A stretch of 64,000 bases of DNA, taken from the NCBI GenBank assembly GCA_015655375.1, contig JAATFD010000045.1, positions 1 to 64,000 on the forward strand, written 5' to 3'. The translations under genes were made by a program, and so were the position numbers. The notes under the pieces are model-generated. The model made no database searches. It worked only from the letters and a program-made list of their open reading frames with translations, and was not told the origin of the DNA. This document shows, one piece after another, positions 55,907 through 64,000 of this stretch. The DNA comes from Actinomycetales bacterium. GTDB lineage: Bacteria > Actinomycetota > Actinomycetes > Actinomycetales > Actinomycetaceae. How positions within the stretch are numbered: position 1 is the stretch's first letter; each line of letters starts with the position of its first letter.

Positions 55907-56794
55907 ATGGATGCTGAGTTCATATCGGTTCCTAAGATCCGCCTCATCAATGGCGTCAGCGTGCCGCAGGTCGGTTTCGGGACGTTCCAGATCCCCGAGG
56001 AGTCCACGGCGGAGGCTGTCGGTCAGGCTCTGCGACTGGGGTATCGTCACATCGACACGGCTGCCGCGTATGACAACGAGGCCGAGGTCGGCCGGGCGAT
56101 CCACGAGTCGGGTCTGGACCGCTCCGACATTTTCGTGGCGACGAAGCTGCGCAATCTCGACCAGGGGACGGACTCCGTCCTCGATGCGTTCGATGCCTCG
56201 AGGAGGGCTCTGGGACTGGAGGTCATCGACCTCTACCTCATCCACTGGCCGGTTCCGTGCCACGACCGCTACGTCGAGACCTGGCAGGCAATGTCAGGAC
56301 TGCTCGACTCGGGTGCGGTTCGCGCGATCGGGGTGTGCAACTTCTTGCCCGAGCACCTTGAGCGTCTCGTGGCGGAGACGGGTGTGGTTCCGGCTGTCGA
56401 TCAGGTGGAGGTCCACCCGGCCTTCTCCCAGCCTGACGTCCGCGAGGCCGCACGCCTGAGGGGCATTGCGGTCGAGGCGTATTCGCCGCTGGGGCGTGGG
56501 GGCGACCTCGCGAATCCGGTCGTGACCTCGATCGCGCAGAGCCATGGGGTGACCCCGGCTCAGGTGGTCCTTCGCTGGCACGTCCAGTCGGGTCGCATCG
56601 TCATCCCGAAGTCCGTCCACCCCGACCGCATGCGACAGAACCTCGAGGTGACCGGGTTCGAGCTCTCGGCCTACGACCTGTCCGCGATCGATGCGCTTGA
56701 CAACGTGTCCGGCCGGATCGGTGGGGATCCTGAAATCTTCGATTTCTCCCAGAGCCGGGAGGACATCACTGCGCGCAACGAGACACGGCAGTGA
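55907..56794 (+). CDS. Aldo-keto reductase (AKR5-type)
   Basis: 295 residues. The catalytic tetrad is complete: D50 and Y55 in YRHIDTAAAYDNE, K80 in VATKL, H113 in YLIHWPVP. The NADPH-binding end has RIVIPKSVHPDRMRQNLEV. This is the common AKR5C group (2,5-diketo-gluconate reductase-like), which reduces a wide range of aldehydes and ketones, including methylglyoxal. Its stop overlaps the GTG of the broken GH3 lipoprotein gene, so they formerly were an operon. No clear ribosome site; TAATGT just upstream may be a -10. Confidence 0.92.
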   Translation: MDAEFISVPKIRLINGVSVPQVGFGTFQIPEESTAEAVGQALRLGYRHIDTAAAYDNEAEVGRAIHESGLDRSDIFVATKLRNLDQGTDSVLDAFDASRRALGLEVIDLYLIHWPVPCHDRYVETWQAMSGLLDSGAVRAIGVCNFLPEHLERLVAETGVVPAVDQVEVHPAFSQPDVREAARLRGIAVEAYSPLGRGGDLANPVVTSIAQSHGVTPAQVVLRWHVQSGRIVIPKSVHPDRMRQNLEVTGFELSAYDLSAIDALDNVSGRIGGDPEIFDFSQSREDITARNETRQ

Positions 56795-57596
56795 GGCGCT
56801 GGACACTCGGTCTCTCGCTGGTGGTGTCGGCGATGGCCGCTGGCGTGGCAGCGTGCACGGCCTCGACCTCGTCAGGTCGAGCAGGCGGGCCGAGCATTCC
56901 CGGTCCCGAGTCGGGGGGCCATCGTCTCTGTTGCTCCGTCCGCGTCGGCGTCTGCGTCCACGGAGTCGATCCCCGACCCGCTGGAGGGATGGACTCTCGA
57001 CCAGGAGGCCGGCCAGCTCGTCATGGTGGCGGTGGACGTCCACAAGCGGCAGGATGCGAGTTGGACGGCCGTCGAGGATCATCACGTCGGCCCGGACACG
57101 ACTCATTCCACGCCGATGCTTGTTGCGACGGCTCAAGAGGGCGGGGCGGTCCAATTCCCGCAGGGCCCGGGGTTCTCGCGCATCCCGTCCGCGCTCGTCC
57201 AGGGCTCCATGAGTCTCCCGAGCTCGAGTTCGGAGTCGCGCAATGGGGGACGGAGCTCGCGAACGCGGGGATCGGCCTGGATCTCGCACCGGTTATGGAT
57301 CTGGTGGATGGCGACGCGGTCCCCAATGCGCCGATCGGCGCGTGGAATCGGCAGTACGGACGAAGTCTCTGGTGTCACCGATTCGACGACGACTCGTGAG
57401 GACTCGTCGGTCGAGGTCTTCCGCCGGGGAATCGAGGACGGGGCAGAGGCGGTCATGATCTCGACGGCGGTCCAGGTCAGCGGGTGGGAGCAGCGGGAGC
57501 GAACCGTCCGGACGATCAGCGCGGGCTGAGCAAGATCTCGCGTTCGCGCAACAAGTCCATGGCGCGGCAGCGCGCGTGTTCGCTGCCAAGGGCTGA
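56791..57596 (+). pseudogene. Broken GH3 (NagZ-type beta-N-acetylhexosaminidase) lipoprotein gene
   Basis: Begins with an intact GTG start (overlapping the aldo-keto reductase stop) and lipoprotein signal (GVAACTAS, cysteine at 22), then fragments of a family 3 glycosidase appear in all three forward frames: LDQEAGQLVMVAVDVHK (about 57000-57050), TPMLVATAQEGGAVQFPQGPGF (about 57110-57180), ELEFGVAQWGTELANAGIGLDLAPVMDL (about 57220-57305), SSVEVFRRGIEDGAEAVMIST (about 57400-57465), and the C-terminal QDLAFAQQVHGAAARVFAAKG ending at TGA 57594-57596. The catalytic KHFPG and SDD regions are deleted. Normal members have about 400 residues; this cannot make an active enzyme. Confidence 0.85.
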
Positions 57597-57776
57597 ACGG
57601 CGACCACGCGGCGCCACGTCGTGCAATGTGCCCTGCGTCTCAATCAGTCTCCGAGTGGGTCGGATTGTCCCATTGAGCACTCTGTCGCTTTGGGTGTGAG
57701 GTGGCTATGGGTGACAGCAATGGTTCGTCACGCCATCTCAGGATCATGTTCGCTGTGGATTGTTCAGGCATTTTTT

Positions 57777-57790
57777 CTCTAAATTTAGAG
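57777..57790. promoter_or_regulatory. Perfect AT-rich dyad CTCTAAATTTAGAG
   Basis: A 14-base perfect palindrome in an AT-rich island (with six T just before it) 53 bases upstream of the subtilase start. In such a GC-rich genome it stands out and is probably an operator overlapping the promoter. Confidence 0.55.
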
Positions 57791-57842
57791 TCAACTCCGT
57801 GCATCATCCCACGCGGAGCGACGGTACGAGATGAGGAGACTC

Positions 57843-60020
57843 ATGGACCATTCACGGCACGGACATGCTCGCCGTCTGTCGGCGGCAGCCCTGTCCTTGG
57901 GCGTTGCTGCGGCAGTCGCTCTTCCCGGTGCGGCGACGGCCGCCCCCTCTGCACAGACGCAGGGGGATTCGATCACTGCAGAATCCAGTGCGGCTGCTGG
58001 AAGCGCAATGAATTTCGCGATTAATCTGAGCGAGGGATCTTCGGGTGATCGCCTGTCGAGCGCGGTGGCCGAGGCAGAGTCCCTGGGAGCTGCGACATTG
58101 GCCCAGTACAACGAACTGGGGACGTTCTTCGCGCAGTCATCCAGCCCAACCTTTGCTGCGGATCTGGGCAAACTGCTGACGGACAAGGGTGTCGTTTTTG
58201 ACTCCATCGGCCCGACGCGTCAAGCGGCTGTGACCGGTGACGAGCTGGTGGTGGCGACCTCGGAACAGGTCACGCCGCACGCGCGGTCATTCCAACTTGA
58301 GCGGACGGACAACCAGCTCATTCGCGAATCCCGGATCCAGGAGCCAGAGGCCGTCACGTCGGAGTCGAGCGCGTCGGGCGGCGGTGGCGCGCAGTCGACA
58401 GATGCCGACTCCGTCACACCGGATCCATTGACCTCGGCCGCATGGGGTGTGATCGCGATCGGCGCTCTGAAGGCGCAGGATGTGGACGTCCCCCTCGAAC
58501 CGGTGACGGTGGGCATCCTTGATTCGGGAGTTGACGGCACCCATGAGGATCTCAAAGACCAGATCGACGTCGAGGACTCCGTGGGTTGCTCGGTCAACGG
58601 TATCGCAGACACATCGTGGGACGCCTGGCAGCCAGACACGTCCTCTCACGGGACTCACGTCGCGGGCACGGTCGCTGCTGCCCACAACGGGATCGGCGTC
58701 GATGGTGTTGCTCCCTCGGTGATGCTCGCCGCGGTCAAGACCGGAAACGCCGACGGCTTTTTCTATCCGGAGTATGCGGCGTGTGCGTTCGTCTGGGCTG
58801 GCGAGCATCACTTCGATGTCACGAACAACTCCTACTACGTCGATCCCTGGGAGTACTGGGTCCCGGATGAGCCGAGCCAGGCCGCCGGATATGAATCGGT
58901 TCGGCGAGCGGTCGCCTATTCCACGGATGAGGGAGTCGTCACTGTCGCGGCCGCGGGGAATTCCGACAATGACATCGACAACCTGACGACCGACGACGCA
59001 AGCCCGAACGACACAACGGAACCGACCACGGGTCGTGACGTCTCGGAGGGTCTGGACATCCCTGCCATGTTGCCAGGAGTGGTGACCGTCTCCTCGGTCG
59101 CTGTTCCCGGTGGAGGGGATCCGCGCCAGGCCGATGCGGAGACGGTGACCCTGGAACGGTCGAGCTTCTCGAACTATGGCGCGGAAGGGATCGACGTCGC
59201 GGCGCCAGGCTCCTACATCGGGTCGACTGTTCCGGAGTCCGAGGGTGGATACGTCTTCATGTCTGGCACGTCGATGGCGTCTCCTCACGTGACGGGCGTT
59301 GCTGCGTTGATCAAGGCAATTCATCCGGACTTCACTCCTGAGGAGACGGTGGCGTTGCTCAAGAAGCAGGCGGGATACACGTATGACCGTCTGGCGGCGC
59401 CGACCGATGGCAAGGAATACCGGGGAGCCGGGCTGGTCAATGCCCTGGCTGCCGTGACCGATGACCAGCCGCAGCCAGTCATCGGCGATGCCGAGTATTC
59501 GACTGACGGGGGCGCGACTTGGGCGCCGTTGGTCGGCGCGCAGGTCGCAGGTCCGGTGACGGTGCGTGTCAACGTGACGGGTCCCGTGACGGTCGCGACG
59601 CTGAGCGTCGGCGACCTCGCGACCACGTCGGGAACGGCGGACGGATCCTTCGATGGCGCCGGTATCACGCTGACCGCCGACGTGGATCTGTCGGGAGTGA
59701 CCTCCGCCGAGGACGTGGACCTAGTGGTGTCTGCCCAGGGGCGCAACAACGACCCCGAAGCCGACGATGACGTTTCTACCGAGATGTCCTTCATAGCAGT
59801 CCCTGCTCCCGAACCGACTCCCGAACCCTCCGATTCCGAGGAACCGAGCAATTCGGCATCTCCGGAGCCATCGGTGAGCTCGTCGGCGCAAGCCAGCGAG
59901 CCGGGGAAGCTGGCCCAGACAGGAACGGACGCGGGAGCGAGCCTTCTGCTGGCCCTGGGCGGGCTGCTCGCGGGTGCGACGCTGATGCTCGCCTCGCGTC
60001 GGAAGAGCCTCCGATCCTGA
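57843..60020 (+). CDS. Cell-wall-anchored subtilisin-like serine protease (S8)
   Basis: 725 residues from the ATG at 57843 (AGGAG four bases before; the ATG 12 bases earlier is less likely). Signal peptide to about residue 34 (ATAAPS). A propeptide-like region precedes the catalytic domain (about 210-540): D227 in ILDSGVDGTHEDL, H269 in SSHGTHVAGT, oxyanion N in VTNNSYY, S477 in SGTSMASPHVTGVAALI. A beta-domain (about 555-665), a Pro/Ser/Glu-rich wall spacer, then LAQTG (690-694), a hydrophobic segment and RRKS tail. LAxTG is the class E sortase motif of high-GC Gram-positives, so the protease is displayed on the wall. Confidence 0.93.
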   Translation: MDHSRHGHARRLSAAALSLGVAAAVALPGAATAAPSAQTQGDSITAESSAAAGSAMNFAINLSEGSSGDRLSSAVAEAESLGAATLAQYNELGTFFAQSSSPTFAADLGKLLTDKGVVFDSIGPTRQAAVTGDELVVATSEQVTPHARSFQLERTDNQLIRESRIQEPEAVTSESSASGGGGAQSTDADSVTPDPLTSAAWGVIAIGALKAQDVDVPLEPVTVGILDSGVDGTHEDLKDQIDVEDSVGCSVNGIADTSWDAWQPDTSSHGTHVAGTVAAAHNGIGVDGVAPSVMLAAVKTGNADGFFYPEYAACAFVWAGEHHFDVTNNSYYVDPWEYWVPDEPSQAAGYESVRRAVAYSTDEGVVTVAAAGNSDNDIDNLTTDDASPNDTTEPTTGRDVSEGLDIPAMLPGVVTVSSVAVPGGGDPRQADAETVTLERSSFSNYGAEGIDVAAPGSYIGSTVPESEGGYVFMSGTSMASPHVTGVAALIKAIHPDFTPEETVALLKKQAGYTYDRLAAPTDGKEYRGAGLVNALAAVTDDQPQPVIGDAEYSTDGGATWAPLVGAQVAGPVTVRVNVTGPVTVATLSVGDLATTSGTADGSFDGAGITLTADVDLSGVTSAEDVDLVVSAQGRNNDPEADDDVSTEMSFIAVPAPEPTPEPSDSEEPSNSASPEPSVSSSAQASEPGKLAQTGTDAGASLLLALGGLLAGATLMLASRRKSLRS

Positions 60021-60059
60021 GCAGCTCAGTGGCGGGGTGAAAGACGGCCGCTGGATGGA

Positions 60060-60109
60060 CACAGGCGGAGTCCCCCTCTCAGATCTGTGGGAGGGGGACT
60101 CCGCCTGTG
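60060..60109. terminator. Long bidirectional terminator between the subtilase and gap
   Basis: CACAGGCGGAGTCCCCCTC (60060-60078) and GAGGGGGACTCCGCCTGTG (60091-60109) form a perfect 19-bp stem with a 12-base loop, between two convergent genes. Confidence 0.85.
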
Positions 60110-60129
60110 CCTCGTGGGGAACGGAAGGC

Positions 60130-61134
60130 TCAGAGTTGACGGCCGATGAGCTCGGACAGCTCCACCAGACGGTTCGAGAATCCCCATTCGTTGTCGTACC
60201 AGCCGAGGACCTTGACCTGATTGCCGATGACCTCGGTGAGCGGTGCATCGAAGATCGCCGAGTGTGGGTTCCCGACGATGTCCGCCGACACGATCGGGGC
60301 CTCGGAGTAGGACAGATACGGCGACAGCTCGCCCGACTCTGCGGCGGCCCGGAAGGCCTCGTTGATCTCCTCGACGGAGGCTGGGCGGGTGAGAACCGCA
60401 GTGAGATCGGTGATCGAGCCGACCGGCACTGGCACGCGCAGGGCGAAGCCGGTGAGTTTCCCGTCGAGCTCGGGGATGATGCGCCCGATTGTCCGGGCCG
60501 CGCCAGACGAGGTTGGGATCGTCGACAGGGCAGCGGCCCGGGCGCGACGCAAATCCTTGTGCGGGGCATCGTGGAGTTTCTGATCGCTCGTGTAGGCGTG
60601 GACCGTGGTCATGAGGCCGGACTCGATGCCGAAGGAATCGTTGAGGACCTTCGCCAGGGGAGCGAGGCAGTTCGTCGTGCATGAGCCGTTCGAGAAGACG
60701 TCGGAAGCTGAGACGTCGAGGGAATCGGAGTTCACGCCCAGGACGATCGACGGGATGTCCCCGCTGGCAGGGGCCGAGATGACGACCTTCTTCGCGCCGC
60801 CCTGCAGGTGTGCGCTGGCCGCATCGGCGCTGGTGAAACGCCCGGTGGACTCGATGACAACGTCCGCCCCGACCTCGTTCCAGGGGATCGCCGCGGGATC
60901 GCGCTGAGAGAAGACGGCGATCGGGGAGCCGTCCACGATCAGATGCCCATCGTCATGGGAGACACCGTCGAGGTGGCCGGAGATGGAGTCCCATTCCAGG
61001 AGGTCCGCGAGGGTCGCGACGTCGGTGATGTCGTTGACCGCGACGACCTTGACGTCCGCGTCGCTGGCGAGGGCTGCACGCAGGTAGCTGCGTCCGATCC
61101 GTCCAAATCCGTTGATGCCAATTCGTACTGTCAT
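60130..61134 (-). CDS. gap: Glyceraldehyde-3-phosphate dehydrogenase, type I
   Basis: 334 residues with GAAGGAG before the ATG at 61134. NAD-binding GINGFGRIGR at the start; catalytic cysteine in SNGSCTTNCLAP (the usual SNASCTTNC with Ala to Gly); HAYTSDQKLHDAPHKDLRRARAAA; and WYDNEWGFSNR at the end. It oxidises glyceraldehyde-3-phosphate in glycolysis. It is cotranscribed after a TetR regulator, with overlapping stop and start (ATGA), so that regulator probably controls it. Confidence 0.96.
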   Translation of the reverse strand: MTVRIGINGFGRIGRSYLRAALASDADVKVVAVNDITDVATLADLLEWDSISGHLDGVSHDDGHLIVDGSPIAVFSQRDPAAIPWNEVGADVVIESTGRFTSADAASAHLQGGAKKVVISAPASGDIPSIVLGVNSDSLDVSASDVFSNGSCTTNCLAPLAKVLNDSFGIESGLMTTVHAYTSDQKLHDAPHKDLRRARAAALSTIPTSSGAARTIGRIIPELDGKLTGFALRVPVPVGSITDLTAVLTRPASVEEINEAFRAAAESGELSPYLSYSEAPIVSADIVGNPHSAIFDAPLTEVIGNQVKVLGWYDNEWGFSNRLVELSELIGRQL

Positions 61135-61751
61135 GAGTGCTCCTTCGATTGAGGTGTCGTCTGTGTTGGGGCACGCCGGATCGGGTGATTCCCACTCGTG
61201 CGTACCGATTCCATGAGGGCGATGAGCCCTCTGATCGCAGCGTCCATTGGCTCCTGAGAACCGTGGGCGCGGGCGAGGACGTAGCCACCCTGGATCACGG
61301 CAGAGAACGTCTGGGCGAGATCGTCGGGATCGAGGTCACCGGGGAGGTTGCCCGCGTCGATTGCCTCAGCCGTGAGGGTCGCCCAGCGTTGCCGCATGGT
61401 CGAGAAGGCGTCAGCGATGATGCTCAGCATCTCGGGATCCTCAACGACTGCAGGATCGCTCGTCATCCGGCCGATACGACAGCCACGGGTCCCGGGTCGA
61501 GGCCGGGCGAGCCGAGCCTCGATGCGATCGACTGCGGGAGAGCCGGCGTCCTCGGGTGCCTCGGTCAGACCCTCGAAGATGTTCTGGCGCAGGGCGCTGA
61601 TGGCGAGGTCGTGTTTCCCTGAGAAGTGGTGGTAGAAGCTGCCCTGTCCGACGTGCGCCTTCGCCATGACGTCGCGAGGACTGGTGGCGGCATAACCCCG
61701 ATCCCACAGAAGATCCGCCATCGAGTCGACCAGTCGTTGTCGTGAGTCCAT
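61131..61751 (-). CDS. TetR family regulator coupled to gap
   Basis: 206 residues from the ATG at 61751. The HTH reads MDSRQRLVDSMADLLWDRGYAATSPRDVMAKAHVGQGSFYHHFSGKHDLA; the C-terminal ligand domain resembles the TetR_C-type of AcrR/YcdC-like proteins. It has no ribosome site. The stop lies in an ATGA overlap with gap and a 22-bp imperfect dyad is found eight bases upstream of the start, consistent with self-repression and control of gap. The ligand is unknown. Confidence 0.88.
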   Translation of the reverse strand: MDSRQRLVDSMADLLWDRGYAATSPRDVMAKAHVGQGSFYHHFSGKHDLAISALRQNIFEGLTEAPEDAGSPAVDRIEARLARPRPGTRGCRIGRMTSDPAVVEDPEMLSIIADAFSTMRQRWATLTAEAIDAGNLPGDLDPDDLAQTFSAVIQGGYVLARAHGSQEPMDAAIRGLIALMESVRTSGNHPIRRAPTQTTPQSKEHS

Positions 61752-61758
61752 TTCAGAA

Positions 61759-61780
61759 GTGTAACTACTAGTATGTACAC
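61759..61780. promoter_or_regulatory. 22-bp dyad upstream of tetR-gap
   Basis: On the plus strand the site runs from GTGTA (61759) through a central ACTAGT (61767-61772) to TACAC (61780); 18 of 22 positions are symmetric. TetR proteins bind dyads of this size. It lies eight bases upstream of the tetR ATG, so binding would block transcription of tetR and gap. Confidence 0.65.
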
Positions 61781-61911
61781 CCGCAATGGGAGGAGGTCGC
61801 AATGGTGGACGGAGAAATGCGCGCTCAGCAAAGAGGGCGAGGGTGTGCAGCGCGAAACCTGAGACGTCGTGATCCTCCAGGGAGGGGATGCTGGGTGTGT
61901 GCCGCCTGCGG

Positions 61912-64000
61912 TTAGCGCCCCGAACGCCTTTTCGCGTGCGAGGTCGGGGAGGCCGTGAGCGGGTCCTCGGGCCAGGGGTGCCGAGGATAACGGCCACGCA
62001 ATTGAGCACGCACCTCGTGGTAGGGGCCCGACCAGAAGGACGCAAGATCGCTGGTGATTGCGACCGGGCGTCCGGCAGGATCGAGGAGGTGAAGGACGAC
62101 GGGCAAGCGGCCACCGGCTACGGTTGGCGTCTCGGTCCATCCGAAGGCCTCCTGCACGCGCAGGGACACCGTCGGATGAGGCCCCGACCACTCGATTACC
62201 CGCGTGACACCGGTGGGGATCGCGAGCCGTTCGGGGGCGAGCTCGTCGAAGTGGGTGGCCTCGGGCCAGGGCAGGAGCGAGCGAAGCGCGGACGTCGTGC
62301 CGACGGAGGACAGCGGCGCGCCGCGGGCGACCCGATTCAGTGCGGAGCCTAGCCAACGTTCGGGGTCGGTCAACAGGGCCTGGTCGGAGACATCGGGCCA
62401 AGGGTCGCCGAGTGCGTGGTGAAGGGCCGAGAGCCGTTCTCGCAGGGATCGGGCGGCGGGCGGCCATGGCAACAGGTCCAGGCCGTCGCGGGCGAGTGCT
62501 TCGGCAACGATGCGGGCGCCATCCTCGGCGGGAATGGACCGTTGGTCGCGGGATTCCAGGGTGATGGCTCCCAAGGAGCGGACCTGTGTCGCGCGGATCC
62601 GCCCACCGCGGAAGTGGGCGTCGACATGCTTGGAGATGAGTGTGCTTCCGGCACGCTCGGCATTCTCGACGGCGAGGGGAATTGCGGAGCGGATGATGCC
62701 TTCCGCCCGACCGGCAGAGTGCCCGACCTCGGCGATCGCCAGCCATTCCTGGCCGGTCAGGGGGCTGCCCGGGGGAAGGCTTGCTCCGAGTCCGTCGGCC
62801 AGGAGATAACGGTCGGTGTCCGGTCGGCGTCGAGCGATCCATCTGGGTTGGGCGAGCGCGACGACGAGGGCGAAGGCGTCCTCGTCGCTGAGACGGGGAT
62901 CTTCGGGAGACGGTCGGTGCGCGGGTGTGGGGTTCCTGTCGACGAGCCGGGTCAGCCGTCGGGTCTGGTCGCGAACGCGCGAGCGCAGGGCAGGATTGCC
63001 TCCGCCACGTTCGAGGGTTCTCGCCAGCGTGGCCAGATCGGCGCCGGGGACGCGCGCCTCCTCGCCGAGCAGAGCGACGAATCGGGCCGCGCGGGCCGGG
63101 CCGATCCGTGGCGCGGCCTCGACCAATGCGCGCCCGAGTGGTGGGTCGAGGGGCAGGCCGGAGAGAAGGCGGCCCAGCGGGGTGACTCGGCCGTCCTCGG
63201 CGATCGCGCCGATGTCATGCAAGCGGGACTCGGCTGCCGCGAGAGAGCCGGTGGGTGGTGGGTCGAGGAAGACAAGGCCGGACATATGGGGGTTGCCCCA
63301 CGCTGCACAGTGGAGGGCGGCGTCGGTCAGGTCTGCCGTGGCGATCTCGGGGAGGGACTGGGACGATCGGCGCGCCCAGTCGGCCTCCGCCATGCAGCGT
63401 AGGGCGAGGCCGGGACCGAGGCGCGCGGCGCGACCGGCCCGCTGCTCGCAGCGTGCCCGAGCGGCCGGAACCGTGATGAGCATGGGCACCCCGCGTGCGG
63501 TGTCGGTGCGCGGTTCGCGTGACAGGGCGGCATCGACGACGACGTGTACACCTGGGACCGTCAGGGAGGATTCGGCGACGGCCGTGGACAGAATAATCCG
63601 TCGGTGAGGGCCGGGGCCGGACAGGACGCGGTCCTGCTCGGCGGGGGTGAGCGAGCCATGAAGATCGAGCACCTCGACAGGGTCGGAGCCGAGGTCCTCG
63701 GGGCGCCCGAGCAGTGAACGAACCCGCTCAATCTCACCCACACCCGGCAGGAAGACCAGAAGATCCCCGGTCGTGTCGGCCAGGACGGAGGTGACAGTGC
63801 GCGCGACGTGGGCGAGGAACTCACGGCGCACCCCGACCACGCCCTCGGGACCGATCGGACCGAGGGCCTCGGAACCGCGCGGAGGAACGGCCCATCGGAC
63901 GGTCAGGGGATGGAGCACTCCGGGGACGTCGAGGCGGGTGGGTTCCTCGCCGATCGCGTCGGCGATCAGTGTGCGGGTGCGTTCGGCCTCCAAGGTCGCC
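61912..64000 (-). CDS. hrpB: ATP-dependent helicase HrpB, C-terminal part (partial)
   Basis: The frame runs off the right edge; 695 full codons are present. The first residues in view (ATLEAERTRTLI) look like the end of helicase motif III (SAT). Motif IV-VI follow: VFLPGVGEIERV, ILSTAVAESSLTVPGVHVVVD and QRAGRAARLGPG. Then helicase-associated and HrpB C-terminal domains, ending with SLRVQEAFGWTETPTVAGGRLPV, ASFWSGPYHEVRAQLRGRYPRHPWPEDPL. The Walker A and DExH motifs lie outside. HrpB is a DEAH-type RNA/DNA helicase of uncertain role. It stands 160 bases upstream of tetR-gap on the same strand. Confidence 0.92.
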   Translation of the reverse strand, partial: ATLEAERTRTLIADAIGEEPTRLDVPGVLHPLTVRWAVPPRGSEALGPIGPEGVVGVRREFLAHVARTVTSVLADTTGDLLVFLPGVGEIERVRSLLGRPEDLGSDPVEVLDLHGSLTPAEQDRVLSGPGPHRRIILSTAVAESSLTVPGVHVVVDAALSREPRTDTARGVPMLITVPAARARCEQRAGRAARLGPGLALRCMAEADWARRSSQSLPEIATADLTDAALHCAAWGNPHMSGLVFLDPPPTGSLAAAESRLHDIGAIAEDGRVTPLGRLLSGLPLDPPLGRALVEAAPRIGPARAARFVALLGEEARVPGADLATLARTLERGGGNPALRSRVRDQTRRLTRLVDRNPTPAHRPSPEDPRLSDEDAFALVVALAQPRWIARRRPDTDRYLLADGLGASLPPGSPLTGQEWLAIAEVGHSAGRAEGIIRSAIPLAVENAERAGSTLISKHVDAHFRGGRIRATQVRSLGAITLESRDQRSIPAEDGARIVAEALARDGLDLLPWPPAARSLRERLSALHHALGDPWPDVSDQALLTDPERWLGSALNRVARGAPLSSVGTTSALRSLLPWPEATHFDELAPERLAIPTGVTRVIEWSGPHPTVSLRVQEAFGWTETPTVAGGRLPVVLHLLDPAGRPVAITSDLASFWSGPYHEVRAQLRGRYPRHPWPEDPLTASPTSHAKRRSGR

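Overview
The window is about 64 kb of high-GC bacterial chromosome with dense, short-spaced operons, many GTG starts and ATGA/GTGA start-stop overlaps. The gene content (MtrA-MtrB-LpqB, SigR/RsrA-type sigma and anti-sigma pair, the 24-residue ribosomal protein bL37, a fused Kgd 2-oxoglutarate decarboxylase/dehydrogenase, DUF6459 next to secA, and a subtilase with an LAxTG cell-wall sorting signal) points to an actinobacterium. I infer a member of the Actinomycetaceae (Actinomyces/Schaalia-like). Much of the order mtrA-mtrB-lpqB-comF-hpf-secA ... aroA-rsgA ... sigR resembles the conserved actinobacterial block known from mycobacteria.

Layout: 1-5.7 kb holds the end of a SpoIIM-like gene and a convergent five-gene MoxR/DUF58/DUF4350/DUF4129 membrane cluster. 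5.9-14.7 kb carries mtrAB-lpqB, comF, hpf and secA. 14.7-19.5 kb is a set of poorly characterised actinobacterial genes (DUF6459, LysM protein, unknown protein, HTH protein, SAF protein, CpaE-like ATPase, DUF6912). 19.5-24.7 kb is hisN-sbcD-sbcC; 24.8-27 kb a glutamine amidotransferase and an LssY_C membrane protein; 27-28.2 kb a badly decayed DmsA-type molybdoenzyme gene. 28.3-32.6 kb carries the DoxX-aroA-rsgA operon and the divergent sigR-rsrA unit followed by bL37. 32.7-37.3 kb is an esterase and kgd; 37.6-41.8 kb two CNNM-type transporters, an M23 peptidase and a GDPD. 41.8-46.1 kb holds an MFS efflux pump with its TetR regulator, a VOC dioxygenase-like protein and rpiB. Then tRNA-Arg(CCG), a BASS transporter, mntH, argS, lysA, a complete GluABCD-type amino-acid ABC operon, an aldo-keto reductase, a broken GH3 lipoprotein gene, a sortase-anchored subtilase, gap with a cotranscribed TetR, and the C-terminal two thirds or so of an HrpB helicase at the right edge.

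I see no mobile element, prophage, CRISPR array or obvious genomic island. The most informative non-coding signals are a SigR-type autoregulatory promoter (GGGAAC-N18-GTT) before sigR, a 22-bp dyad upstream of the tetR-gap operon, dyads around the MFS/TetR/VOC locus, an operator-like inverted repeat in the mntH promoter, a run of nine G inside a candidate promoter between kgd and the CNNM genes, an 8-bp direct repeat overlapping the mtrA start, and perfect hairpins inside the glu operon. Two independent genes (DmsA-like, GH3-like) are visibly decaying, which suggests ongoing loss of an anaerobic respiratory enzyme and of a secreted or surface glycosidase.
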